From the NCBI GenBank assembly GCA_024234895.1, contig JACKNJ010000002.1, forward strand, positions 67,001-131,000: a stretch of DNA of 64,000 nt. Reading direction: 5' to 3'. Position 1 is the stretch's first letter; each line of letters begins with the position of its first letter. This DNA comes from Gammaproteobacteria bacterium. Lineage in GTDB: Bacteria > Pseudomonadota > Gammaproteobacteria > JACKNK01. Below are positions 1 through 8,938 of this stretch, one piece after another. Below the pieces are notes generated by a model. The model did not search any database. It was not told the DNA's origin and was given only the letters and a program-made list of their open reading frames with translations. The position numbers and the translations under genes were made by a program.

Positions 1-334
1 TGACCGCATGGTCGATCTCGATATCGATGAACACCTGATCGCCATCGACCTGCCAGCGCAGCACCGCGCCGCCGACCTGCACGATGTCGCCGGATTTCAG
101 CCAGGCCGACCCGCTCAGGTGGCGGCGGTTATGGAACAGCCCGGCCTCGCCCTCGTCGACCTGCAGGAAGGCGTGACCGCGATCGAAGGCGATCCAGGCA
201 CGGGCACCCTCGCCATCGCCCGGCAGGCGCAGATGCGCCTCCTCGCCGTGGCCGACGCCGAACGGCAGCGCGCTCTCATCCAGGCGCCGCTCGCCAGCCG
301 CGTCGCGGATGATGAAGACCTTGCCGGTCGTCAT
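1..334 (-). CDS. FHA-like domain protein, C-terminus outside window
   Basis: Partial gene that runs off the left edge; 111 codons are visible from an ATG at 334. The translation begins MTTGKVFIIRDAAGERR and shows the alternating beta-strand pattern of a small phosphopeptide-binding (FHA-like) fold. There is a GEEAHLRLPG stretch where the conserved FHA loop would lie and an LKSGDIVQVGG turn typical of late FHA strands. It is the last visible gene of a minus-strand operon (secreted protein, lipoprotein, TPR/PEGA-like protein, this gene), separated from its neighbour by a palindromic repeat. FHA proteins usually read Ser/Thr phosphorylation, so a kinase or phosphatase may follow off-window. The family call is from pattern only and the canonical GxxxxS..H signature is weak. 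Confidence 0.5.
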   Translation of the reverse strand, partial: MTTGKVFIIRDAAGERRLDESALPFGVGHGEEAHLRLPGDGEGARAWIAFDRGHAFLQVDEGEAGLFHNRRHLSGSAWLKSGDIVQVGGAVLRWQVDGDQVFIDIEIDHAV

Positions 335-368
335 CGCGGCCAACCTTCAGAACCGCGCTTGAGCGCAA

Positions 369-446
369 GTCGTAGGAGCGGCTTCAGCCGCGAGCGGCGC
401 AGCGACCATTCCGGGCGCCGCTCGCGGCTGAAGCCGCTCCTACGAC
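369..446. repeat. REP-like inverted repeat (GTAGGAGCGGCTTCAGCCGCG family)
   Basis: Two arms, 369-400 and 415-446, are near-perfect reverse complements built on the core GTAGGAGCGGCTTCAGCCGC with a 14-nt spacer. A single half-copy of the same core lies at 32867-32890 after metH. This sequence type is a common extragenic palindrome in gammaproteobacteria. It sits between two genes of one operon, so it may act as a processing or attenuation hairpin. Confidence 0.85.
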
Positions 447-518
447 CCGCGCGTACCCGCCCGATTGCGCTGCAACCGAATCCTGGTGTCGCGGCGTCCT
501 GGCGCTTGACGAACGTAC

Positions 519-2090
519 TCACAACGCCTCCGTGCAGCGGATGCTGATCGGCGGCAGCGGCAGGCCGGGGCGGACCTGGATGACGCGGCGCACGTCGCGG
601 TAGCCGTCGCGGCTGCCGACCACGGTGTAATCGCCCGGCGTCAGTTCCAGGCCGAGTTCCTGGAAGCGGCCCAGTTTGCTGACGTGGTAGATCGCGACCT
701 CGGTCTCGCCGTCGGAACGCAGCGTCACCCCGAGCGGCGTGCCGGCCACCTCGACCGCCGCGCGCAGCTTGTCGACCTTGGCTTTCAAGCCCGGCTCACC
801 GCCATTGCCGGCGGCTTTCAGCAACTGTTTGGCGTTGTGCAGCGGTTCGGCACCGTACAGCCGGTCCGGACGCGCAAGGTAATGATCGAGCTGGCGATGC
901 AACTCCAGACGCGACTGCGCGCGGGCCAGGCCATCGCGCGCGAAACCGGTGTCGGCGTCCAGCTTCAACGCGGCCTGATAGCGCTCGACGGCGGTCGCCC
1001 AGTCCTCGCGGGCAACGGCCTCGTCGGCCTGGCGACGCAGACGGTTCAGGCTCGCGGCACGTTCAGACGCGTCGATGCGCTGGCGCAGGTCGCGCGCGGC
1101 GACATCACCGGGACTGGCCGCCTCGGCATCCTTGAGGGCTGCGCGCGCATCCGCGTAGCGACCCGCGTCCAGCGATTGCAGGGCACGGCTCATCGCGGCG
1201 TTGAAGCGCGCCGAGGCGAGCGAACCGGAGATGCGTTGCAGCGCATCCGGGGCACGCGGGTCGACACCATCGATATCGCTGGCGCGTCGATAGGCGTCGG
1301 CGGCCTGCTCCTGGTCGCCACGTGCTTCCGCATTCCGGCCGTCGGCCAGCGCGGCGAGCAGCTCGGGGCGTCTGGCGGCGCGCGCCGCACCGGTCCTCGC
1401 GGCCTCGCTGTCCGGGTCGGCGGCAACGGCGGACTCATAGGCAGCCCTCGCGGCTTCGGACTGATCCCGCGCAAGCGCGGCGTCGGCATCGCGCAGATGC
1501 CGGGCGGCGAATTCCGCGCGGCGTTCGCGCAGCGCCGTGAAGCCGGCCACGGCCTGCTCCCAGAGCTGTTTGGCGTGCGCGAACCGACCGCGCTGGAAGG
1601 CCTCGTTGGCATTGGTCATGCCGGCCAGCAGACCGCGCCATTCGTCTTCGGCCCAGCGCGGCGCCTGCGCCACCTCGAGCTCGGCCTGGCGCTGCAAGGC
1701 AGCCTGCAACGCGGCCTGGGCATCGGCGCGGGTCACCTCGGCGGAACGCGGCTCGGCGACCACCGGCGTCACGGCGTTGCCGGCCGGCTTCGCCACCTGA
1801 TCGGTCGCCGGCGCCGCGCGCTCGCCGGTCGGCATCAGCACAAGGCCGGCCGCGATCGCGATCAGCACGAACAGCGCGCCGCCGATCAGCAACCCCCGGT
1901 TGTCGCCGGACTCGCGATAGACGGTTTCGACGCTGGCGCGCCGGGCGCCGGGCGCGGCCAGGTCCGGACCGCGCCTGGCCGCCGGAATCTCGCCGCCGGC
2001 GGGCGAACGCAAGTTGGGGCGCGGGGGCGTTCCGGGAGGTGTCATCGGCGGCGGCCCACCCGCCCCACCCATGCCAGGGTCCTGCGTCAC
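519..2090 (-). CDS. Membrane-anchored TPR protein with C-terminal PEGA-like domain
   Basis: 523 aa with a GTG start at 2090, preceded by GGAG at good spacing and only one base from the upstream stop, so translation is probably coupled. The N-terminus is Pro/Gly-rich and cytoplasmic. One membrane helix lies near residues 67-87 (LLIGGALFVLIAIAAGLVL). A long Ala/Arg-rich helical region of TPR-like repeats follows at about 130-430, for example AREDWATAVERYQAALKLD. The last 80 residues contain a PEGA-like beta segment (LELTPGDYTVVGSRDGYRDV). TPR plus PEGA architecture is typical of envelope adaptor proteins encoded near FHA and Ser/Thr kinase genes. The partner and function are not shown by the sequence. 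Confidence 0.65.
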   Translation of the reverse strand: MTQDPGMGGAGGPPPMTPPGTPPRPNLRSPAGGEIPAARRGPDLAAPGARRASVETVYRESGDNRGLLIGGALFVLIAIAAGLVLMPTGERAAPATDQVAKPAGNAVTPVVAEPRSAEVTRADAQAALQAALQRQAELEVAQAPRWAEDEWRGLLAGMTNANEAFQRGRFAHAKQLWEQAVAGFTALRERRAEFAARHLRDADAALARDQSEAARAAYESAVAADPDSEAARTGAARAARRPELLAALADGRNAEARGDQEQAADAYRRASDIDGVDPRAPDALQRISGSLASARFNAAMSRALQSLDAGRYADARAALKDAEAASPGDVAARDLRQRIDASERAASLNRLRRQADEAVAREDWATAVERYQAALKLDADTGFARDGLARAQSRLELHRQLDHYLARPDRLYGAEPLHNAKQLLKAAGNGGEPGLKAKVDKLRAAVEVAGTPLGVTLRSDGETEVAIYHVSKLGRFQELGLELTPGDYTVVGSRDGYRDVRRVIQVRPGLPLPPISIRCTEAL

Positions 2091-2091
2091 A

Positions 2092-3339
2092 TCAGTCTCC
2101 GCGGCTCGGGAATCCGGTCTCGTTCGCGTAGATCTTCTTCAGCAGCTGGCGCCACTGCGCGTACTGCGACTCCGCGCTGCCGGTCAGGCGATGGGTCTCG
2201 CCGTCGACCTCGACCACCAGCGGCTTGGCCTCCTGGCTGAAGGACTCGCCAAGCTCTTCCAGCGCGGACTTGTGGATCTCGGTCTGCTCATCCTTGTCGA
2301 AGCCGGTCTTGGCCGCGTAGACGCCGCCGAGCACGGCCATCTGGCCGGCGACGGTCTTGGCGGTCTGGGTGCCGACGCTGTTGCTGTTCCGGCTGCTGGC
2401 CATCAGCGCGATGCCGCCGACCACGGCGAGCGCGCCGAGAATCTTGCGATTGAGCGCGGTCTCCTCGATTTCGCGCAGGTCGGCGGATTCCTCCGCGCGG
2501 GTCTCGCGCCAGTCGGTGTACGGCGTCCAGGTGTCGTTGTAGAAGCTGTCGAAATGGCCGTTCAGGGTATCGACGAGCAGGTAATCGCGGTCGCGGATCG
2601 CGCGCACGCGCTGCAACATCGGATCGCCCTCGGCAGGCAGGCGGCGGACGTGGTACTTGCCGTTCGGGTCCTGCCAGACGTAGTCGCCGAACGCGCCCGG
2701 TGCCATGTCGGCGGCGAAACGCATCTCGGCGATCTCGCGGATGCGCTGGATGTCGGCGGCGGCCAGCTTCGCGCGTTCCTGGATCAGGTCGTTGGCGATC
2801 TTGTTGTAGAGCGGCTGGAAGGCGTCGTTCGTGCCGCGCTCCAGATTCACGTAATCCTTCACCTCGACGCGATGTTCGTAGTCGCGTTCGAACCACTTCT
2901 CGCCGCGCGCGTCGCCGGCCTGGATGCGCAACTCGACCTGCTCCGCGTCGGACCGCAGGATCGTGCCGCTGACCAGCACCTCGGCACCCTCGGTGTCCTG
3001 CGGCACCACGCGCACCGCACCCCAGTAACCGCTGCGTTCGACGGTCTTGGCGAGGTGGATCGGCATGAAGCGCGCCTCGGCGTTGCGGATATCCATGGAC
3101 AGGCCCCGCGCCTCGTCTTCGTCCTCCGGCAGGGTGCCGGGATCGAATATCTGGATCCACAGATCGAGCACTTCCGCGCTGGGAATCTGGCTGTTCGCCT
3201 GCTGCACCGGCTTGTCCTCGATCCGCTCGGTGCGGATCGGGTTGGACACGCAGCCGGCCAGCAGCATCGGCAGCGCGATCAGTATCGAGACCAGTGCCCT
3301 GGCAAAACGCGGGGATTCGACGGCCATACGCTCACTCAT
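2092..3339 (-). CDS. Putative outer-envelope lipoprotein of unknown function
   Basis: 415 aa. The signal peptide ends in a lipobox, LLAGC, with Cys30 as the predicted lipidated residue. The mature part is an acidic mixed alpha/beta domain (about 55-300), followed by a short hydrophobic segment (ILGALAVVGGIALMA, about 310-325) and a helical tail. The ATG at 3339 overlaps the stop of the preceding gene as TGATG, which indicates translational coupling. I do not recognise the family. Its place in the operon suggests it works at the envelope with the TPR/PEGA-like protein encoded next. Confidence 0.65.
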   Translation of the reverse strand: MSERMAVESPRFARALVSILIALPMLLAGCVSNPIRTERIEDKPVQQANSQIPSAEVLDLWIQIFDPGTLPEDEDEARGLSMDIRNAEARFMPIHLAKTVERSGYWGAVRVVPQDTEGAEVLVSGTILRSDAEQVELRIQAGDARGEKWFERDYEHRVEVKDYVNLERGTNDAFQPLYNKIANDLIQERAKLAAADIQRIREIAEMRFAADMAPGAFGDYVWQDPNGKYHVRRLPAEGDPMLQRVRAIRDRDYLLVDTLNGHFDSFYNDTWTPYTDWRETRAEESADLREIEETALNRKILGALAVVGGIALMASSRNSNSVGTQTAKTVAGQMAVLGGVYAAKTGFDKDEQTEIHKSALEELGESFSQEAKPLVVEVDGETHRLTGSAESQYAQWRQLLKKIYANETGFPSRGD

Positions 3340-4238
3340 CAGTTCTGTTCGTCCTTATAGCGACGATATTCCTCCCAGAGCTTGGCACGAAGCTCCGGAT
3401 CGGTCTCGTTCTCGGCGGCCTCGCGGAGCTGGCGGGCGATCACGTCATCGCCGCCGGCGTCGGGGATGTCACCGTCCGCACCCTTATCGCCACCCTGGCC
3501 TTTGGTGCTGCCGCCGCTGCCACCGCCGCCCCGTTCATCGCGACGACCGTCCGGTTTGCGGCCATCCGCCGATCCCTTGCCGGTCGTCTGGTCCTTCCCG
3601 CTCGCGGATTCATCGCGCCCGCCCCCGGCGGAATCCCGGTCGTTCTCCTCTCCATCGCGATCACTGGCGTGGTCACCGGCGCGGTCACCATCGCGTTCGC
3701 CGGCGCGCTTGCCATCGCCCTGCTTGCCGGCCTGACCTTCGCGGCCACCGCCGCCGGCACTGCCGCCGCCACCGCCACCGCCTCCCCCGCCGCTGTCCTT
3801 GCTGCGCAGGCGTTCCTGCTCGCGCAGGATGGTCTGGTCGAACTCGCCCATGGCGGCACGCAGTTCGGCCTCGGCATCGCTGATGCGTTCGCCCCGGGTG
3901 CGCTCGGCGCCGGTGTCGATGGCGGCTGCGCGCGGCGCGGCGGGCGCGCCGATGTCGCATTGGCCCTGCAAGGTGGCGGGATCGCCGCCGACATTCCGGA
4001 AATCCCGGCAATCGTCGCGCAGGCGTTCGGTGAGCGCGGCGATATAGCGGCGGTAGTCCTCCTGCTCGGCCCCGGACAAACGCCCGGCGCCGACCTCGGT
4101 CTGGAAATCCGTGCTCGCTGACTGCAACGCCGCGTGCGTGGCCCGCACACGCTCCGCCGACTCCGAAGCGGTATCGGCAACAGCCGCCCCCATCCAGAAC
4201 AGGGCAAACAGAAACGATGGAAGCAGGCGGATGGTCAT
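3339..4238 (-). CDS. Secreted protein with glycine/aspartate-rich disordered middle
   Basis: 299 aa from the ATG at 4238. This start is chosen because MTIRLLPSFLFALFWMGAAVA is a good signal peptide, while the upstream in-frame extension is read-through of a palindromic repeat. After a helical N-terminal part (about 25-140) comes a low-complexity stretch with a run of ten glycines, then Gly/Asp/Arg/Lys-rich sequence to about 275, and a short helical C-terminus (DPELRAKLWEEYRRYKDEQN). It is the first gene of the operon ending at the left edge. No catalytic motif is visible; a periplasmic scaffold is possible but unproven. Confidence 0.6.
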   Translation of the reverse strand: MTIRLLPSFLFALFWMGAAVADTASESAERVRATHAALQSASTDFQTEVGAGRLSGAEQEDYRRYIAALTERLRDDCRDFRNVGGDPATLQGQCDIGAPAAPRAAAIDTGAERTRGERISDAEAELRAAMGEFDQTILREQERLRSKDSGGGGGGGGGGSAGGGGREGQAGKQGDGKRAGERDGDRAGDHASDRDGEENDRDSAGGGRDESASGKDQTTGKGSADGRKPDGRRDERGGGGSGGSTKGQGGDKGADGDIPDAGGDDVIARQLREAAENETDPELRAKLWEEYRRYKDEQN

Positions 4239-4278
4239 GACGTGACGATGTGTTCTTGGGCCGATTGGATTGTAGGGG

Positions 4279-4339
4279 CTGGCTTCGACTCCGCTCAGCC
4301 AGCGTTCAGGGATCGCTGGCTGAGCGGAGTCGAAGCCAG
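4279..4339. repeat. Palindromic repeat (GGCTTCGACTCCGCTCAGCC family)
   Basis: Arms 4279-4304 and 4314-4339 are exact 26-bp reverse complements around a 9-nt loop. The element lies in the divergent promoter region between the minus-strand envelope operon and the plus-strand TRAP permease genes. It has no T-run, so it is more likely a dispersed repeat than a terminator. Confidence 0.85.
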
Positions 4340-4484
4340 TACCAGAGTGATGGACAGTACCAACCCGATCCACGTTCATGCGGCGCAGTCTAAGGCCGGA
4401 TCGTGGAACAAATGTGGTCCCGCGCGGGCTGGCCCGATCGGCCCGTATAATCGCGACCGTCGCACCGGCTTACGAGTACCCCCG

Positions 4485-5033
4485 ATGTCCCCGCCCTTCA
4501 CACTGCGCCTGGTCAACGCGATCGACGCCCTCAACGAGCGCATCGGTCGCGCGATCGCGTGGCTGACGCTGATCATGGTCGTCGTGACCTTCGCGGTCGT
4601 GGTGCTGCGTTACGGCTTCAACCTCGGCTGGATCGCGATGCAGGAATCGATCACCTACATGCACGCGGCCGTGTTCATGCTCGGGGCCGGCTACACGCTG
4701 CTGCACGACGGCCATGTGCGCGTCGACATCTTCTATCGCGGCATGAACGCGAAGCGGAAGGCGGCGATCGACCTGTTCGGCGCGCTGTTCCTGCTGCTGC
4801 CGACCTTCGTGTTCATCGCCTGGGTGTCGTGGGAGTACGTCGCCGACGCCTGGGCCGTGCACGAGGGCTCCGCCGAAACCGGCGGCATTCCGTATCGCTA
4901 CCTGCTCAAGACCGTGATCGTGCTGATGCCTGCGCTGATGATCCTGCAGGGCCTCGCGCAGGCGCTGCGCAGCCTGCTGGTCATGACCGGCGCGATCGAG
5001 CCGGTCATCGAACCGATGCACGAGGAGGTCTGA
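4485..5033 (+). CDS. TRAP transporter small permease (DctQ-like)
   Basis: 182 aa; the ATG at 4485 is chosen because it begins just before the first conserved helix. Four hydrophobic segments are visible (about 20-42, 55-75, 92-115, 140-165), as in TRAP small subunits, with the family-typical RVDIFY after helix 2. It would pair with the large permease that starts one base after its stop. TRAP systems import organic acids with a periplasmic DctP protein driven by the sodium or proton gradient. No DctP gene lies next to this pair, so the substrate cannot be inferred. Confidence 0.85.
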   Translation: MSPPFTLRLVNAIDALNERIGRAIAWLTLIMVVVTFAVVVLRYGFNLGWIAMQESITYMHAAVFMLGAGYTLLHDGHVRVDIFYRGMNAKRKAAIDLFGALFLLLPTFVFIAWVSWEYVADAWAVHEGSAETGGIPYRYLLKTVIVLMPALMILQGLAQALRSLLVMTGAIEPVIEPMHEEV

Positions 5034-5034
5034 C

Positions 5035-6429
5035 ATGGAGACCTTCGCGATCTTCCTCGAGGACTGGGGCGCGTTCCTGATGTTCGGCGCGGTGTTCCTG
5101 TTCCTGATGCTCGGTTATCCGGTGGCGCTGACGCTGTCCGGCGTCGCGCTGATGTTCGCGGGACTGGGTACCTGGACCGACAGTTTCGACAGCGACTACC
5201 TCGAAGCCATGCCCTCGCGCCTGTTCGGCATCATGGACAACACCACGCTGATCGCCGTGCCCCTGTTCGTGTTCATGGGCGTGATGCTGGAACGCTCGAA
5301 GGTCGCCGAGAAGTTGCTCGACACCATGGCCGAACTGTTCGGGAGCATGCGCGGGGGCTTGGGCATCTCGGTGACACTGGTCGGCGCGCTGCTCGCCGCC
5401 AGCACCGGCATCGTCGGCGCCACCGTGGTGACCATGGGCCTGCTGTCGCTGCCGACCATGCTGCGGCGCGGCTACAGCCCGTCGCTGGCCTGCGGCACGA
5501 TCTGCGCGTCCGGCACGCTCGGCCAGATCATCCCGCCGTCGATCGTGCTGGTCCTGCTCGGCGACGTGCTGTCCTCCGCCTACCAGCAGGCGCAACTGGA
5601 CATGGGCATCTTCTCGCCGGATACGGTCTCGGTCGGCGACCTGTTCGCCGGCGCGCTGATCCCCGGCCTGCTGCTGGTCGGCCTGTACCTGATCTGGCAG
5701 CTCGTGGTCGCGGCCGTGAAGCCGGAGGCCGCCCCGGCCATGGAGATCGGCGAGAGCCACGACCTCGGCGCGCGTGTGGTCAAGGTGCTGATCCCGCCGC
5801 TGCTGCTGATCCTCGCCGTGCTCGGCTCCATCCTCGGCGGCCTGGCGACGCCGACCGAAGCCGCCTCGGTCGGCGCGGTCGGCGCGGTGCTGCTGGCCAT
5901 CTCGCAACGCCAGTTCGATCTCGAACGTCTGCGCGACGTGATGCGCACCACCACCATCGTGTCCAGCATGGTGTTCCTGATCCTGATCGGCGCCTCGCTG
6001 TTCTCGCTGGTGTTCCGCGGCTACGGCGGCGACGAGCTGGTCGAGGATTACCTCAGCGACCTGCCCGGCGGCGCGTTCGGCGCGATGCTGGTGGTGATGG
6101 GCGTCATGTTCCTGCTCGGCTTCGTGCTCGACTTCATCGAGATCACCTTCGTGGTCGTGCCGCTGGTCGCGCCGATCCTGCTCGCGATGGGCCTCGACCC
6201 GGTCTGGCTGGGCGTGATGATCGCGCTCAACCTGCAAACCTCCTTCCTGACCCCGCCGTTCGGCTTCGCGCTGTTCTACCTGCGCGGCGTCGCGCCGCCG
6301 GAGGTGCGCACGCTGGACATCTACAAGGGCGTGTTCCCGTTCATCCTGATCCAGCTGCTGGCGATGGGCATCATCGCGCTGTGGCCCGGCCTCGCCACCT
6401 GGCTGCCGGGCGTGCTCTACCCCGGCTGA
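5035..6429 (+). CDS. TRAP transporter large permease (DctM-like)
   Basis: 464 aa, the usual length for the 12-helix TRAP large subunit. Conserved landmarks are GYPVALTLSG near the N-terminus, ASTGIVGATVVTMG with the re-entrant loop, GTICASGTLGQIIPPSI, and the C-terminal LQTSFLTPPFGFALFYLRGVAP. It starts two bases after the DctQ-like stop, so the pair is co-translated. The C-terminal signature resembles the subfamily labelled mannitol/chloroaromatic or C4-dicarboxylate, but that is only a family label. The missing adjacent binding protein is unusual. Confidence 0.9.
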   Translation: METFAIFLEDWGAFLMFGAVFLFLMLGYPVALTLSGVALMFAGLGTWTDSFDSDYLEAMPSRLFGIMDNTTLIAVPLFVFMGVMLERSKVAEKLLDTMAELFGSMRGGLGISVTLVGALLAASTGIVGATVVTMGLLSLPTMLRRGYSPSLACGTICASGTLGQIIPPSIVLVLLGDVLSSAYQQAQLDMGIFSPDTVSVGDLFAGALIPGLLLVGLYLIWQLVVAAVKPEAAPAMEIGESHDLGARVVKVLIPPLLLILAVLGSILGGLATPTEAASVGAVGAVLLAISQRQFDLERLRDVMRTTTIVSSMVFLILIGASLFSLVFRGYGGDELVEDYLSDLPGGAFGAMLVVMGVMFLLGFVLDFIEITFVVVPLVAPILLAMGLDPVWLGVMIALNLQTSFLTPPFGFALFYLRGVAPPEVRTLDIYKGVFPFILIQLLAMGIIALWPGLATWLPGVLYPG

Positions 6430-6568
6430 GCAGATCGCCAGGACAGACTTCGGGGCGGGCTCACGACTCCGTGCATGACCGCGGTGACAGGACGGTGCGC
6501 GTCAAGCTGACCTGAGCGCGCGGTCACATGCAGCCCACAGGACGATCAGCTCGCGGGCAGGAGGGGCG

Positions 6569-8938
6569 TCAGCGCTCGCCCAGATCGACGTGAATCTCCG
6601 CGTCGGCCCAGGCGCCGCGTTCGTCGAACACGGTGATTGCATGGCGCCCGCCGCGGGTGAATCGGTGATGCAGGGGCACCCCGGACACCGAACTGCCGAT
6701 CGGTGCGCCGTCCAGCAGCCAGTAGACCCTTCCCTCCCCAGCGGACGACAGGAACGCGACCTGGATCGGCCCGTGGCCGCCGGCGGGTGGGCGCAGCACG
6801 CTGCCGTCCGGCGGATTCTCGATCCGGATCGCGGCCGTGGTGCCGGCCGTGACGGCGGTCCGGTCCTCACAGTCCGTCGGCAATGACGGCAGCCGCGAGC
6901 GTTGCCGCGTCTCCCGGCTGAGCCACGGATTCAGTGCCGATGGCCAACGCGCGATCTCGACCGCGACCGGCTGCGCGGCCGGGCATTCCGGGGTACTCAG
7001 CTGGCCGCTGTCGGCGTCCTTCCAGGCGCGGACATGGAGCACCTCCGCTGCGTCGCCCGGCAGGGTGCGGGGGCGCGCGCCGTCGAGCAGCCAGGCGCTC
7101 AGGCGGCGCTGGCAGAGCTCGGGCGCCGCCGTCGCCGGGTCATTGCCCAGCGGCCAGCAGATATCCGCCTCGCTGACGTTTTCCGGCGGCGGCGGCAGCG
7201 GCTCGCGTTCACGCAGCGTGGCGGCGATATCGAACAGCAGCGGCGCGGCGCTGACCGCTCCGTATTGCCCCGGCGAGGGTGTGCCGTCGGGACGCCCGGC
7301 CCACACGCCGATGGTGTACTTCGCGCCGACGCCGATCGCCCACGCATCGCGGTAGCCATAGCTGGTGCCGGTCTTCCAGGCGAGTTGCGAACGCCCCGCG
7401 TTGGACGGGCGACGCGGGTTGTCGGCGAGCATCCAGCGCACCATCCAGGCGGCGCCGGGCGACAGCAGGCGGCGCTTCTCCAATGCGTCGTCGACGGTGA
7501 AGCGCGGCATCGCGGCGAGGCCGCCATCGGCCAGCGCGGTGTAGGCGCCGACCAGGTCTTCGAGGCGCGCGGCGGCGCCGCCGAGGATCATCGACAGGTT
7601 CGGTTGCGCGCCCGGCGGCAGGTACAGACGCAGGCCGGCATCGCGCAGACGGGCGTGGAAAACCTCCGGACCGAGCGCGTCGAGCACCTGCACCGCCGGC
7701 AGATTCAGCGAACGTTGCAGCGCCTCGGTGGCGCTGACCGGTCCGGAGAAGCCCTCGCTGAAATTGGCCGGGCGATAGCCGCCGGCGAAGCGGCGCGGCG
7801 CGTCGATCAACAGGCTGCCGGTGTGGATCAGGCCCTGATCGATGGCGAGCCCGAAGAGCAGCGGCTTGAGCAATGAACCGGGCGAACGCCGCGCCTGCAC
7901 CATGTCGACGTGGCCGTAGCGCTGCGCGTCCATAAAGTCGGCGGAACCGAGGTAGGCCCTGACCTCGCGGGTGGCATTCTCGACCACCAGGATCGCCAGC
8001 GACTGCCGCGCGGGCAGGCGGTTGACCGCGTTCAGCGCGCGTTCCTCCAGGGCCTGTTGCAGGCCGATATCGAGCGTGGAGCGCACCGCGCCATCGCTGC
8101 CGGGGAGCTCGCGCAGACGCCGCGCGAGCAGCGGGGCGAGACGCGGATGCGGGCGGAACCAGACGGCGATGGGTTCGCGCAGCGCGTCGTCGACGACTTC
8201 CCGCGACCACACGCCGAGATCGGCGAGGCGGCGCAGCACCTTGTCGCGGGCGGCCCGGGCCCGTTCCGGGTGACGATCCGGGCGCAACGCGGATGGCCGT
8301 TGCGGCAGCACCGCGAGCAGGGCGGCCTCGGCGTGGGTGAGTTCGGTCGCGGGCTTGCCCAGGTAGGCGTAACTGGCCGCCTGCACGCCTTCCAGCGGGC
8401 CGCCGAACGGGGCGTAGTTGAGGTACAGGGCGAGGATTTCGTCCTTGCTGAAGCGCCATTCGAGTTGCAGCGCGCGCAGCATCTGCCGCGTCTTGCCCGC
8501 CAGGCTGCGGGTGCCGGGCTCGAACAGCCGCGCGACCTGCATGGTCAGCGTGGAGCCGCCGGAGACGATCCCGCCGTGGCGGAGCCACTGGCTGGCGGCG
8601 CGCAGCAGCGCCCACGGGTTCACGCCGGGGTGATACGCGAACCAGCGGTCTTCGTAGTTGATCAGCGCCTCGCGATAGAGCGGCGAAACCGCCTGCGGCG
8701 TGGTCGGGTACCGCCAGACGCCTTCGTCATCCGCGAACGCGCGCAACGGAGAACCGTCGGCGGCGGTGACGACGGTCGCGAAGGCCGCGGCGTGATCGGG
8801 CAGCGGGGGCGGAAACAGCCGGTCCAGCGCGAACAGCACGACGGCGATCAGGATCGCCGCGACGGGCCAGGTCCACCAGCGCCGGGCTTTCAACCGGCGG
8901 CCAGTCTCAGCGTCGGCGGCAGGCTGACGTCCATGCAC
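6569..8938 (-). CDS. pbpC: Penicillin-binding protein 1C
   Basis: 789 aa bifunctional peptidoglycan synthase. One N-terminal membrane helix (about 22-42) precedes a glycosyltransferase-51 domain with the catalytic segment NYEDRWFAYHPGVNP and the GGSTLTMQVARL motif. The transpeptidase domain has SxxK as SLLK with Ser at about 355, SxN as SLN, and KTG at about 522-524. The C-terminal beta domain (about 690-789) matches the PBP1C-specific tail. The ATG at 8938 overlaps the upstream hydrolase gene by 49 bp; a TTG at 8893, overlapping that gene's stop, is an alternative start that keeps the whole membrane helix. PBP1C is usually non-essential. Confidence 0.93.
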   Translation of the reverse strand: MHGRQPAADAETGRRLKARRWWTWPVAAILIAVVLFALDRLFPPPLPDHAAAFATVVTAADGSPLRAFADDEGVWRYPTTPQAVSPLYREALINYEDRWFAYHPGVNPWALLRAASQWLRHGGIVSGGSTLTMQVARLFEPGTRSLAGKTRQMLRALQLEWRFSKDEILALYLNYAPFGGPLEGVQAASYAYLGKPATELTHAEAALLAVLPQRPSALRPDRHPERARAARDKVLRRLADLGVWSREVVDDALREPIAVWFRPHPRLAPLLARRLRELPGSDGAVRSTLDIGLQQALEERALNAVNRLPARQSLAILVVENATREVRAYLGSADFMDAQRYGHVDMVQARRSPGSLLKPLLFGLAIDQGLIHTGSLLIDAPRRFAGGYRPANFSEGFSGPVSATEALQRSLNLPAVQVLDALGPEVFHARLRDAGLRLYLPPGAQPNLSMILGGAAARLEDLVGAYTALADGGLAAMPRFTVDDALEKRRLLSPGAAWMVRWMLADNPRRPSNAGRSQLAWKTGTSYGYRDAWAIGVGAKYTIGVWAGRPDGTPSPGQYGAVSAAPLLFDIAATLREREPLPPPPENVSEADICWPLGNDPATAAPELCQRRLSAWLLDGARPRTLPGDAAEVLHVRAWKDADSGQLSTPECPAAQPVAVEIARWPSALNPWLSRETRQRSRLPSLPTDCEDRTAVTAGTTAAIRIENPPDGSVLRPPAGGHGPIQVAFLSSAGEGRVYWLLDGAPIGSSVSGVPLHHRFTRGGRHAITVFDERGAWADAEIHVDLGER

